NCBI GenBank assembly: GCA_964016985.1
Contig: OZ024823.1
Location: forward strand, 113,545,459 to 113,609,458
Direction: 5' to 3'
Length of the DNA: 64,000 bases
DNA from: Anodontia alba
Lineage: Eukaryota > Mollusca > Bivalvia > Lucinida > Lucinidae
In this document: positions 12,401-20,408 of the stretch, piece by piece
Layout of the letters: every line of letters begins with the position of its first letter
Numbering within the stretch: the first letter of the stretch is position 1
Notes under the pieces: model-generated
The model's database searches: none
Told to the model about the DNA's origin: nothing
The model's input: only the letters and a program-made list of their open reading frames with translations
Program-made: the position numbers and the translations under genes

Positions 12401-15400
12401 CTTGCTGGTGAGTCTGCTTTACATTTGAGGATTAACTCTTTCATCCCTCAGTTTCTGAAATGGATTCGTCCATCTTTGAATTTGGACATGTCCACTGCCT
12501 TCAATAGAGTTTTCAGTGTAAAATCAAGAATAGAAAGGCAAACATCTTAGATCTGGTAAGACATTTCATTATACTTTGAATCTTTGCTTGGCGCACATCT
12601 GAACGTATGTTTTCTCAAATTGCAGCTCCCTTCTTCAAGTTCTTGTTTCCTTGTGAAAATGTGCTTTGTGGCATCTCATTGGACAGTTAAATTGAAGTTT
12701 CATATACATAGCTTCAGATAAGGTGCTTTTTTTCTCAACCAAAACATACTGGGCCCAGTTGTTCAAAGCATCGTTAGCTTAATGAGCTCATTAGTGGTCA
12801 AAATGTTAACTGTTCTAGTAAGTACAATAGCTAATTCACAGGTATTTTTGCTGAAAAAAATATGAGTAGCTTTTGCAAATTTTTTCAGCAAAATATAAGC
12901 GTATATGCCATATTTAATGATCAAAGTTTTAACGATACGTTAACTAAGAACATCGTTAGTTTTGAACAACTGGGCTCTGATGTTTTTCTTAATCCCCCAT
13001 GAAAGTTTGTTGTTCTACTCATTAGAAACGCCTTGCTGATGTGCTTCTAATGAGTACCCACATGTTTTTATAGATATAAAACAGTATTATGAGGACACCT
13101 CCTCACATCTCGAGCTATGCATATAGTAAGCACTGTTTTCAAGGTTAAAACTATTTTTCTTCACAGAAACCTGTGTAAATGGTACTCTTTCAGTGATTTA
13201 TTTACAGTTTGGTTCTGTTGAGTTTAAGGGATTCACATAGTTAAAATTCATCGAGTCCCATATTGGTATTACAGGTCCCTGGCGTATTTTAAGCAATTTT
13301 CTACTCTTATGTGTACAGGGACTGGCATATGTAAAATCTGTGAGTCCCAAAGAAAAATTATGAGTATATGAAGTGGGACTCCCAGGTAAAAAAAAATCAC
13401 TGCTCTTTAGAAGTGCTTTTGTTGGCTACTTCTAATGACTGTTCATTTTATTTATTTTTTTTTTTATTTTTTGAGAAATAAGAAAATAATCTGGATTTCC
13501 CGTTTTTCCAGTGCAAAGGATCATGAATATTCCACAATCAGCCTCGTGAAATATGAAGGATATAAAATGCTATTGTTCCAACAGGGAGTAGAAATGAAAT
13601 GACCCCCGCCAAGTTCAGCAACATGCTTTCGTGGAGATTGATCATGAAATATTTTCTATGGTCATTCTTTCCCTTCCACTGATTCAAGAAGGCACAATAC
13701 TGGTTAACCGCTTAGAGGACTAAGCCTGCCCAGTAAACATGTGGTTAGGTAAACTGACCGCGCTCGACATGACTATTGGGTTGACTGGGCCGTAAAACCT
13801 CAACACAAACAAACACCTGCACTTTCAGCATATCTCTCTATCCTTCTGCTAAATATACATACATCACAACCTCTTTTATGACACTGTTGCTGGGATCCAA
13901 AATAAAAACCGTGTTAGCTAAACAACTGTGTTGTTTCCAAACAAAAATGTACAGATTATATAGAAGGCCGGCCTCGGTGGCTCAGTTGGATGCGCCGTCT
14001 GACAGGAGACCAGGAGGTCGCGGGTTCAACCCCCGCCGAGGTCGGCAACATTCTTTCGTTGAGATTGATCATGAAATAATTTCTATGGTCATTCTCTCCT
14101 TTCCGCTGATTCAAGAAGGGCAGTTGTCAGTTTCTGGCGAAAGAATGTGCACAATACTGGTTAACCGCTTAGAGAACTAAGCCTGCCTAGTAAACGTGTG
14201 GTTAGGTAAACTGACAGCGCTAGACATGACCCCATTGGGTTGACTGGTCGTAAAACCCCAACACAAACAAACAGATTATATAGAAAAATGACCACTTTGA
14301 CAAAGTGGTCATTTTTCTATCTGTAAGGTTTGTTTGGATACAATACCTTTAGGGTTCACCTTTTAAACCTTATATCCAAATCTGCTTAGTAACGAACTGA
14401 AACTGCCTAGTAACAAACCATCTACAAAGAAGTTCCTGTGTATATATGGTGGACCAATATGATTTACTAAGGAATTGGGAATACACTAAAACAAGAATCT
14501 AGGTATTTACTGGATTGCGCTTGGTTCCTTGAAGTGGTGTGAGACAAGTTTTTTTTTTTTGAGTTGTCATTTTTGACCTTTCACAGTGGCAGTATGCATT
14601 GTTAGGTCATTTTAACCCTTTCAATCCTGAGTTTCTGAAATAGACTCTTCCATCTTGTATTTGGACACATCCATTGCTGCCAAAAGGGTGACAATTGTAA
14701 ATCAAGAACAGAATGGCAAACAGTTTAGCTCCAGATGACACGGATCGTTATGAGCAGTCTCATCTGGATCTACACTGTTTGCACAAGTATCTAGTTTGGT
14801 CTGCAGGGCTGAAAGGGTTCATGAAGTTGAGTCTTCGAGTCGGTCTCTTGTTTCTTGTCTTCAGGTGTGGAAGGTTTCACTACTGAGGAGGATCAGGAAA
14901 TGCTAAGTCGTATAGAGAAACAGTTGAAGAGAAGATTTGTAATTGGTTCTCAGGTGTCTGAGCATGCTGTCTTGCAGGACTTCCTTAAACAGGTTTGGGC
15001 TTTATCAAAGTTTCATACATGTATGTGATAAAGTACAATGCTTATGAAAAACAGTATATTTTTTTTATTCCTCTATGAAAAAATGAAAATATGATTCTTA
15101 AGGGTTGTCTGACTACTGGGCTGTTTTACACTGTTTTATTTAGAGCTATCTGTTGAATGGGGATTGAGAATTTGGCACATGTATTGTAAAAAATACTTGA
15201 AAACCTTCAAAACCAAGAAAGCTTTGAAGACTTTGATCATGAGGTCATTTGGTACCAATCCCACTGGAGGCAAATGGTGTCAGCTGCATGGTTTTGCTTT
15301 TCTGTCATCACTTTTTAACAGGGGTGTAAAATACGACTGCCGGCCCCGGTGGCTCAGTTGGATGTGCCATCCGACTGGAGACCAGGAGGTCGCGGGTTCA

Positions 15401-16175
15401 GCCCCCGCCGAGGTCGGCAACATTCTTCCATGGAGATTAATCATGAAATATTTTCTAGTAATCTACGGTCATTCTCTCCCTTCTGCTGATTCAAGAAGGG
15501 CAGTTGTCAGTTTCTGGCAAAAGAATGTGCACAATACTGTTAACCGCTTAGAGGACTAAGCCTGCTCAGTAAATGTGTGGTTAGGTAAACTGACCACGCT
15601 CAGCATGACCCCATTGGGTTGACTGGGCTGAAAACCTCAACACAAACACAAAATCCAACTGGCCCGCTAGCATTTGTGAGTTAATTTTAAGGCAGGGCGA
15701 GTGAGATTTTCGGCGAGTATGTTTTGAAGGAATTTTACACCTTTGATTTTTAGGTACCTCACCAAAGTTAGACAAGACTTGTTCAAATTCTAGGAATCTG
15801 TAAGGAGTTGGATTTTAAAATATTAAGGCTGTTGTGATGTACTGGTACAAATAGAAGTATTGTAGGTAACAGCGTAGATTCTGAGTAAATGGGCAGGCTG
15901 ATCTGGATAAATGCTGGTCTCATATGATGAAAAGGTCATTTGAAGAAGCTCAGATGTTAATGTTTTTACTTTTGTGATGTTTGTAGCAAGAAAGATTTCT
16001 CCACATCAAAATGAAGTATATTCATATTCATAAAGTATTTAGAGCCTTGTAAAACTTTTTTTTTTGTTTTCAGAAATACCCTGAAAGAGCCATCCAGAAA
16101 GTTGTTCACTTTATGCTGCGCCGTGGAGAACTCCAACATAGAATGCAAAGAAAAATGCTTTACAGGGTGAAATGA
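303..16175 (+). CDS. MCM5: MCM5 DNA replication licensing factor, C-terminal 264 residues (six exons, 5' partial)
   Basis: The coding join is 303-479, 2921-3036, 6253-6381, 12265-12407, 14865-14992 and 16074-16175 (795 nt, 264 codons plus TGA). Every junction is GT/AG and the phases agree. The protein follows animal MCM5 almost residue for residue from the AAA+ core to the end; MCM5 is usually about 735 residues, so roughly the last third is here. Visible motifs are [12 protein letters not shown] (sensor 1 area), LSRFD (arginine finger), ITVRQLE (sensor 2 area) and a C-terminal winged-helix region ending RKMLYRVK. As known for the family, MCM5 is one subunit of the nuclear MCM2-7 ring that forms the CMG replicative helicase with CDC45 and GINS. 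Introns are 2.4, 3.2, 5.9, 2.5 and 1.1 kb and packed with repeats. Upstream exons lie outside the window. No frameshift or internal stop is seen, so the gene looks intact. Confidence 0.96.
581..1290. repeat. Tandem-array element (TTAGCTCACC type) with two 331-bp units
   Basis: The left end is a short hairpin (agctcacctgg...caggatgagct) followed by two direct copies of a 331-bp unit (642-972 and 973-about 1290). Both copies contain the phrases ccatggcaacagaaagctcc and gatgattgt. A poly(A) run at 943-961 separates them. The left end matches the element at 7881. Confidence 0.65.
1291..2338. other. MCM5 intron without recognised gene
   Basis: Positions 1290-1460 repeat a caccagcaNGGAAAGAAG phrase several times, a weak internal repeat. 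The rest has no recognised repeat or exon. Open frames here have no family match and no splice context. Confidence 0.5.
2340..2720. mobile_element. Composite MITE: CATAGCTCCAGATAAGG element hosting a GGGCCC element
   Basis: The outer element starts at 2340 with catagctccagataag, is interrupted after gaccaaaagtac, and resumes at 2628 with a degraded GTGGGTACTCATTAGAAGC arm. The inner element is at 2379-2627. The same arrangement occurs at 12707-13119. Confidence 0.65.
2379..2627. mobile_element. GGGCCC hairpin MITE, copy 1
   Basis: The terminal inverted repeats are GGGCCCAGTTGTTCAAA and its complement, followed by the subterminal stretch AACTAACAATGTCGTTAG. The middle has paired arms gtgagtagcttttgca and tgcaaaagctacacac. 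No autonomous partner and no clear target duplication is seen. Confidence 0.8.
2921..3036 (+). CDS. MCM5: MCM5 exon B: linker after the AAA+ core
   Basis: The acceptor is tgatttcAG and the donor GATC|GTAAGT. The 116 nt encode [14 protein letters not shown] through LKKYISYCR plus two bases of a split serine codon completed in the next exon. It corresponds to the animal MCM5 stretch between the arginine finger and the CGPRLS motif. The AEGEIDL segment matches the family. Confidence 0.94.
3181..5023. repeat. Tandem-array element with GCGCCTGC hairpin end, about 1.84 kb
   Basis: It begins at a hairpin (cgcctgcttgtagcagggtgcg) followed by a CCGT-rich tract. It then has about two units of 170-176 bp (from 3256) and about eight units of 145-150 bp to 4790. 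Marker phrases are accttgcatagtgcttct and ccttgacctatattttg. The right end repeats gcaggtgcgatgacgcc. It lies wholly in an MCM5 intron and encodes nothing recognisable. Confidence 0.75.
5024..5343. other. MCM5 intron, AT-rich
   Basis: The phrase gtcaggga(a/g)a recurs several times between 5040 and 5240, suggesting an old repeat. No exon is seen. Confidence 0.4.
5357..5658 (+). mobile_element. tRNA-derived SINE, full length, with target duplications
   Basis: The head has a tRNA-like A box (TGGCTCAGTTGGATG) and a B box (GGTCGCTTGTTCAACCC), so an internal RNA polymerase III promoter is likely. The tail ends in CAACACAAAC. A 13-bp duplication tgtctgttcagtt flanks it at 5344-5356, with tgtctgttcatt at 5659-5670, which is evidence of retroposition. 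No product is encoded. Confidence 0.9.
5690..5775 (+). mobile_element. Partial SINE with a different tRNA-like head
   Basis: A B-box-like GGTTCGATCCCCAGC is followed by caacattctttcatggag and attgatc, shared with the main SINE body. The head differs from the other copies, which suggests a sister subfamily or a recombinant. Confidence 0.5.
6040..6226. mobile_element. CATAGCTCCAGATAAGG hairpin MITE
   Basis: It begins catagctccagataag and ends with the complementary cttatctggatttatg. A central hairpin built on GGTACTCAGTAGAAGTGC is present but worn. It sits just before the MCM5 exon at 6253. Confidence 0.7.
6253..6381 (+). CDS. MCM5: MCM5 exon C: CGPRLS segment up to sensor 2
   Basis: The acceptor is attttgcAG and the donor is TAAG|GTAAGC. 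The exon encodes [18 protein letters not shown] and then a variable [13 protein letters not shown] loop, ending with two bases of the sensor-2 arginine. The intron therefore splits the ITVR|QLE motif. The lid-subdomain helices here pack against the AAA+ core. Confidence 0.94.
7881..9884. repeat. Tandem-array element (TTAGCTCGCC type) nested inside the 6549 array
   Basis: It starts ttagctcgcctgaacaac with a hairpin and a GGCGTCGGTGTTGG-rich tract. Units of about 165-190 bp follow, marked by ggtcaaggtcacagactt and cctaaccttatcac. The outer unit text (atggccctttgtaat) breaks at 7880 and resumes at 9885, showing this element is younger than its host. Confidence 0.75.
9244..9439. mobile_element. 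hAT-like MITE, 196 bp, with 6-bp target duplication
   Basis: The ends are CAGGGGTCATGCTAGAG and the complement of CAGGGGTCATCCTAGAGC. TTTGGT flanks it on both sides (9238-9243 and 9440-9445), and removing the element restores the tandem unit text ctttggtatgatg. The CAGGGG start suggests hAT, whose duplications are usually 8 bp, so the superfamily is tentative. Confidence 0.75.
11040..11262 (+). mobile_element. Second SINE-like family, copy 1
   Basis: The block from ttacagttgggcaaggcc through a long pyrimidine tract ends atgacccacaagggttgac and then taaaccccaatactatcaaa. The same block is at 30937-31155. The tail matches the tail of the tRNA-derived SINE. No clear tRNA boxes are seen in this family. 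Confidence 0.6.
11502..11727. mobile_element. GGGCCC hairpin MITE, copy 2
   Basis: The GGGCCCAGTTGTTCAAAG ends and a compact middle hairpin gtgagtagctactcac are clear. It lies inside another repeat: the flanks cttcaaaaatc and ctttaaaata-N-atgtccgg are contiguous at 17645-17680. Confidence 0.8.
11841..12141. repeat. Short tandem-array element (GCCTCGCCATGAAGG type), single unit
   Basis: The left hairpin and GTCCATCTGTCTGTCC tract are followed by about one unit (atagactgagcatgcgca) and the right end ggcagtagcaggggtatt. The longer relative at 45788-46637 has the same two ends with about four units. Confidence 0.7.
12265..12407 (+). CDS. MCM5: MCM5 exon D: sensor 2 helix and end of AAA+ lid
   Basis: The acceptor is tttctgcAG and the donor GCTG|GTGAGT. 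The exon encodes [20 protein letters not shown], then the [20 protein letters not shown] block conserved in animal MCM5. One base of the last glycine codon is left for the next exon. A long open frame runs on into the intron, but the family match stops exactly at the donor. Confidence 0.95.
12432..12556. mobile_element. Partial TTAACYCTTTCA hairpin element
   Basis: It starts ttaactctttcatccctcag and includes gtccatctttgaatttggac and aggcaaac, shared with the copies at 14612, 19724 and 33122. The second half is missing. It begins only 25 bp after the MCM5 donor at 12408. Confidence 0.55.
12707..13119. mobile_element. Composite MITE: CATAGCTCCAGATAAGG element hosting a GGGCCC element, copy 2
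   Basis: The outer element runs from catagcttcagataagg to gagctatg and has a central hairpin of the ACTCATTAGAA type. The inner GGGCCC element is at 12750-12979. The insertion point (after ccaaaacatac) is the same as at 2378. Confidence 0.7.
12750..12979. mobile_element. GGGCCC hairpin MITE, copy 3
   Basis: The left end is GGGCCCAGTTGTTCAAAG, the right end the complement of AGAGCCCAGTTGTTC. Middle arms gagtagcttttgcaaa and the tttttcagcaaaat flank are present. It is inverted relative to copy 2. Confidence 0.8.
13120..13601. other. MCM5 intron without recognised gene
   Basis: The phrases gggactggcatatgtaaa and ggtccctggcgtatttta recur as loose inverted copies between 13237 and 13395. A degraded CCACAAAAAATAAG-type MITE edge may lie at 13400-13500. 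No exon is seen. Confidence 0.35.
13602..13814 (+). mobile_element. tRNA-derived SINE, 5' truncated and internally deleted
   Basis: It starts at accccCGCCAAGTTCAGC, so the A box is gone. A segment after gattcaagaagg is missing, then the tail runs to CAACACAAACAAAC. It lies 150 bp before a full copy. Confidence 0.75.
13967..14270 (+). mobile_element. tRNA-derived SINE, full length, 15-bp target duplication
   Basis: The head is gccggcctcggtggctcag with an intact B box GGTCGCGGGTTCAACCC. The tail is CAACACAAACAA. The flanking duplication acagattatatagaa is perfect (13951-13965 and 14271-14285), so this copy is young. Confidence 0.93.
14283..14319. repeat. Perfect inverted repeat (AAAAATGACCACTTTG)
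   Basis: Two 16-17-nt arms read agaaaaatgaccactttg and caaagtggtcatttttct with almost no loop. It sits directly after the SINE target duplication. Confidence 0.75.
14612..14822. mobile_element. TTAACCCTTTCA hairpin MITE
   Basis: It opens ttaaccctttcaatcctgag and closes gggctgaaagggtt. The centre pairs ggcaaacagtttagctcc with ggatctacactgtttgc. Related copies are at 19724, 29478 and 33122. Terminal TTAA suggests a piggyBac-type mobiliser. Confidence 0.7.
14865..14992 (+). CDS. MCM5: MCM5 exon E: winged-helix domain, first part
   Basis: The acceptor is tgtcttcAG and the donor AAACAG|GTTTGG. It encodes [39 protein letters not shown] and LKQ, ending in phase 0. This is the start of the C-terminal winged helix, which in MCM5 contributes to origin loading and helicase regulation. 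Confidence 0.95.
15339..15650 (+). mobile_element. tRNA-derived SINE, full length
   Basis: The A box (TGGCTCAGTTGGATG) and B box (GGTCGCGGGTTCAGCCC) are near intact. An imperfect 11-bp duplication (aaaatacgact and aaaatccaact) flanks it. It lies in the last MCM5 intron. Confidence 0.9.
15651..16073. other. Rest of last MCM5 intron
   Basis: No repeat or extra exon is recognised. The final 30 bases form the T-rich tract of the acceptor at 16073. Confidence 0.4.
16074..16175 (+). CDS. MCM5: MCM5 terminal coding exon
   Basis: A T-rich tract and CAG acceptor precede AAA TAC CCT. The 33 codons encode [20 protein letters not shown] and [13 protein letters not shown], then TGA at 16173-16175. The end aligns with the natural C-terminus of animal MCM5 (LYRLK/LYRVK), so the protein is not truncated. 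Confidence 0.96.
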   Translation, partial: KYPERAIQKVVHFMLRRGELQHRMQRKMLYRVK

Positions 16176-16875
16176 TAAAAGAGTGAAAAAAAAAAATGCC
16201 ACAGAGTGGAGTAAAACCACAAAAGTGTTCTTGGAACTATGCAGATCTGAACATTCATTACGAAAACATGCCTATTCTAATATATAGAAAATTTCACCTC
16301 CGAAAACTGAAAATTTTTAGATAAAACGCGGATATATTTCACATTTTTGCTCTAAACATAAGAGTGTGGTTACTCATTAGAACTGCCTTATTGAGGCAGT
16401 TCTAACGAGTACCCACAATCTATGTTTTTGAGCAGAAATAAGAAAAGGTATACCTGTGTAAACCCCAGTTTTACTATATAAAAGGGGTAAAAGGGGGTTC
16501 AAAATTATATAGTCATGTTTTCGTGATGAGAACAAAGAATTTGGAAGAACATGGCTGCTGTTTTCTGCCAGAAGACTAGTGTGAAGAAATGTAGTTGCCA
16601 TTTTGACTGAAGCCAGTATTTTTATATGTAGATGTTAAAATTTGCCTGCCTTCTCATTTTGGGGTATTATGTTATTCTTGGTAAAGTTTTGAAGTGACAT
16701 ATTGTGATTGAAAATAGGTGGGCTAAATCACCATTTACATGGTTGGAAACATTATTAAATAATAATAAAAAAAATGAGTGACTACCTATCAGATATTTTT
16801 CTGTCTGCATGTATATATGTTGCCATCATATTTAAAGACTTCCATTTCTGAGTTGACTATGAACTTGTAAATAAA
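16176..16875 (+). promoter_or_regulatory. Probable MCM5 3' UTR with two polyadenylation hexamers
   Basis: AATAAA hexamers lie at 16764-16769 and 16870-16875 downstream of the MCM5 stop, with no nearer AATAAA. If either is used, the mRNA contains the whole hairpin MITE at 16256-16528. The UTR extent is inferred; no transcript data are available. Confidence 0.5.
16256..16528. mobile_element. CATNACGAAAACATGCC hairpin MITE, copy 1 (in MCM5 3' UTR)
   Basis: Terminal inverted repeats are CATTACGAAAACATGCC and the complement of CATCACGAAAACATG. The centre is a long hairpin of the GTACTCGTTAGAACCGCC type (here ACTCATTAGAACTGCC and GGCAGTTCTAACGAGT). Eight copies of about 245-280 bp occur in the window. 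Confidence 0.85.
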
Positions 16876-17068
16876 GAAAAGGGGAAAAAAGATGCATTTT
16901 TGAATACAGAGATAAATGCTTAAAAAAAAAAAAAAAAAAATAAAATAAAATAAAAAATAATAATTAGGTACTGGGCCATTTGAAAGGTACCACCAATTGT
17001 GTTCACAATGTAAGTAGAATTGTATATGGATTGTATAGGAAGGACAGAGCTGGCCCAGCAAAATCAGA

Positions 17069-17640
17069 GCTCTAGATAGGATTTTTTTTTATATATATAT
17101 ATACATGTTTTTCTTACTTGTACACAAACATCAGAGTGGGTGATATACTTTGGAATTGCCTTGCTGAGGCAATTCAAGTGAGTACCCACGTTTTCATAGT
17201 TCCAGATAAGGCACTTTTTTCAACCAGAAATTGATATTTTATTCTAATTAGTACCCACAGCAGCCGCCCTCGGTGGCTCAGTTGGATGCGCCGTCCGACT
17301 GGAGACCAGGAGGTCGCGGGTTCAACCCCCGCCGAGGTCGGCAACATTCTTTCGTGGAGATTGATCATGAAATATTTTCTACGGTCATTCTCTCCCTTCC
17401 GCTGATTCAAGAAGGGCAGTTGTCAGTTTCTGGCGAAAGAATGTGCACAATACTGGTTAACCGCTTAGAGGACTAAGCCTGCCCAGTAAACGTGTGGTTA
17501 GGTAAACTGACCACGCTCGACATGACCCCATTGGGTTGACTGGGCCGTAAAACCTCAACACAAACAAAAGTACCCACAGCATGTTTTTGTGGAGAAATAA
17601 ATACCTAGACATAGCTCCAGATAAGGCGCTTTTTGGATGG
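17069..17640. mobile_element. CATAGCTCCAGATAAGG MITEs, one split by a SINE
   Basis: A worn copy (17069-17210) leads into a second starting at 17195. The second is interrupted after agtacccacagca by the SINE at 17263-17568 and ends near 17640 with catagctccagataagg. Confidence 0.6.
17263..17568 (+). mobile_element. tRNA-derived SINE, full length, near consensus
   Basis: It has an intact A box, a B box GGTCGCGGGTTCAACCC and the tail CAACACAAACAAA. The perfect 13-bp duplication agtacccacagca lies at 17250-17262 and 17569-17581. It is inserted into a hairpin MITE. Confidence 0.93.
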
Positions 17641-18344
17641 GTTCTTCAAAAATCCATCCTTTAAAATAGCAATGTCCGGTCGGGCGTCGTCCCAGGTTTA
17701 CTGTTGGGTTAACCTTTTTTTTTCAAAGTTATATGTTCCCTTCATTCTTCAATGGATTGCTTTCATATTTATGAAATAAATGTAGGGATGAAGAGAAGGA
17801 CCAGTAGGCGTGTCACATACAAGAGGGACAACTCTCACTTTCTTCATTATGACTTATCTCCCCTGACGTCCGAGGTTTACTTTTAACCTTTTTGAAAAAC
17901 CCTTCCATAATGCTGTTAGGCATTTTGTTAGGCATTTTGTTTGTTTGTTTGTGTTTTTTTTTTTTTCAACCAAAAAAAAACAAACTATTTTTCTTTCTCC
18001 ATCAAAACATATGTTGTGGGTACTCAGAAGCCCCTTGCCAAGGCACTTCTAATGATGTTTTCGTGGGGAAATAAGAAAAATATCTGGATATTTCTTCCTC
18101 TCTGGAGCTATGCTAGAGATATACGATCGACTATGTATGGTCCAGATCAGTCTGCACAGCGTTACTGCGTGAAAGGATCATAGCTGTTTGCCAGGTTATC
18201 CTATAATGCCCATTGCTCAACAAAAAACGTTTTTAGACAGGTCTCCTTTGGAGACAATTTGCATGAAATGTCAAATTCTGTTTTCTGGGAAATAAGAAAA
18301 GTATCAATTTTGTTGTCTACTTAATTAGCCCAGAGAGTGGTAAA

Positions 18345-18890
18345 GGTTTAATGTGTCCTGTAACCTATTTAAGAATAAATATTTCCTTAAGGGGAATTGG
18401 TACACTGCATAAATGTTACTGCCATTTTTGACAAGGGAGACCACTTTTGCGACTCCCTATTAACTTTCTTGTACAACTCCTTTCTGGAAAGCTCATTCCT
18501 ATTTTTCTGCCGTGCTTCCGGCAAAAGAATGCGGTTTAAGTACAGGGTCTAGTTGTTTAAAGCTAACGATGTCATTAGTTAACGATTCGTTAAAATTTAC
18601 ATTGAGTAATACGCAAAGGTTTAATGTGTCCTGAAACCTATTCAAGAATAAATATTTCCTTAAGGGGAATTGGTACACTGCATAAATGTTACTGCCATTT
18701 TTGACAAGGGAGACAACTTTTGCGAGTCCCTATTAACTTTCTTGTACAACTCCTTTCTGGAAAGCTCATTCCTATTCTTCTGCCGTGCTTCCGGCAAAAG
18801 AATGCGGTTTAAGTACAGGGTCTAGTTGTTCAAAGCTAACGATGTCATTAGTTAACGATTCGTTAAAATTTACATTGAGTAATACGCAAA
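18345..18890 (+). repeat. Recent 273-bp tandem duplication
   Basis: The block 18345-18617 is repeated at 18618-18890 with only a few substitutions. Each copy ends within the GGGCCC-type element text (attgagtaatacgcaaa), so the first copy carries half of that MITE. The junction shares aaa with the left boundary. Confidence 0.9.
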
Positions 18891-19012
18891 TATGCTGAAA
18901 TTTTTTGCTGAAAAAATATCAGAATATTGTATATTGAATCTGCTAAAAGAGTTAAGGAAATGACCCTTAACGAGCTTGTTAAGCTAACGATGCTTTGAAC
19001 AACTGGGCCCTG
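18816..19012. mobile_element. GGGCCC hairpin MITE, copy 4, central hairpin lost
   Basis: The ends cagggtctagttgttc and gaacaactgggccctg are paired, but the middle jumps from tgctgaaaaaatatcag without the usual long arms. Its left half is duplicated at 18543-18617. Confidence 0.8.
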
Positions 19013-19432
19013 GTTAACAACATAGAGGACTAAGCCTGCACAGGAACAGTGTGGTTAGGTAAACAGACCATGCTCATCATGACCCAGGCCTCAGTAGCTC
19101 AGTTCGATGCACCGTCCGACTGGAGACCAGGAGGTCGCGGGTTCAACCCCCGCCGAGGTCGGCAACATTCTTTCGTGGAGATTGATCATGAAATATTTTC
19201 TACGGTCATTCTCTCCATTCCGCGGATTCAAGAAGGGCAGTTGTCAGTTTCTGGCAAAAGAATGTGCACAATACTGATTAACTGCTTAGAGGACTAAGCC
19301 TGCCCAGTAAAGTGTGGTTAGGTAAACTGACCACGATCGACAGGACCCCATTGGGTTGACTGGGCCGTAAAACCTCAACACAAGCAAACAAACATGACCC
19401 TGATTGGTTGTCTGGGCCATTAAACCTGAACA
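19013..19432 (+). mobile_element. SINE inserted into the tail of an older SINE
   Basis: The host tail runs 19013-19084 (gttaacaacatagaggac to catgaccc) and resumes at about 19393 (catgaccctgattggttg to gaacagaaac). The insert 19085-19392 is a nearly full SINE with B box GGTCGCGGGTTCAACCC. The duplication catgaccc flanks it. Confidence 0.85.
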
Positions 19433-19489
19433 GAAACGTTTTTTTTTTTTCTGCTGTGCATCTTTTTAGGCAAAATGGTTACTTAACTG

Positions 19490-19667
19490 CATAGCTCCAG
19501 ATAAGGTACTTTTCATTAATAAAAACTATTACTCCATGAAAAAATGTACTCAGTAGAAGCGCCTTATTGTGATGCTTCTAATGAGGACTTGAATTAGTGC
19601 AACATATATTTTTGTGGAGAAGTACGGAAATGTCTTTCTGATGATGATGCTTTTGTTTGGAGCTATG
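19490..19667. mobile_element. CATAGCTCCAGATAAGG hairpin MITE
   Basis: It starts catagctccagataagg and ends with gtttggagctatg. The central arms (gtactcagtagaagcgcc and gcttctaatgaggact) are partly worn. Confidence 0.7.
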
Positions 19668-19723
19668 TGACTGATAGGGGAATAGATTGACCTTCCCAGC
19701 TAGTATTATCAGGGCTTTCAACT

Positions 19724-19918
19724 TTAACCCTTCTGACATGAAATCTTCAATCTCCACATTTGGACACATCCAACGTTGCTAAAAGGGGTTTCAGTTAAAA
19801 ATCAATAACAGAATGGCAAACTAAAAATCCTGATGAGACGGCTCATAATTAGCTGTCTCATCTGGATCTGCACCGTTTGCAAATGTATCTGTAATAGTCT
19901 GTAGGGATGAAAGGGTAA
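19724..19918. mobile_element. TTAACCCTT hairpin MITE
   Basis: It opens ttaacccttctgacatgaaa and closes gggatgaaagggtaa, with the central pair cctgatgagacggctc and agctgtctcatctgg. Confidence 0.65.
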
Positions 19919-20084
19919 AATGTTGTTTCTGTAGTTCGAAACGTTATTGTTACAGAATAGTGAAAACCCTGATCAGACCCCAGTTGCACTGGCTAATCTG
20001 CACACAAGACGCTGCTGGATCTCTGAGAAATTATGAAAACATTAAACCAAATATTGCTTATGCTACAAATAGTGCTACCCGTAT

Positions 20085-20400
20085 TTAAAAAGACTGAAGA
20101 TATTTTTCTGAAAAAAAAAAAATAGAAAAATAAGCCTTTATTTTGAATAAAATGTTTCTAGCACAGTTATGGTTTTGTTTCTTGACTTTGCCATAGGAAG
20201 ACCTGCATTGTGCATGCTTAATTCTGTACCAAGCCGGGCTGCATACTGCAGTCGGTAGCATGTCTTGACTGCAGACCAAGAGGTCGCAAGTTGAAGTCCA
20301 CACCAACTTTCCATTGGATAGGAAACAAAAGACTAGAGGACAGCATGACAGTCTCCTTGTATAGAAAATTTACTTCACAGAAACAAACTTGTACGACGAA
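20085..20400. other. Intergenic, tRNA-like remnant possible
   Basis: At 20235-20300 the text ggctgcatactgcagtcggt and ggtcgcaagttgaagtcc faintly recalls a SINE head. No gene is supported. Confidence 0.3.
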
Positions 20401-20408
20401 TGATGAAC

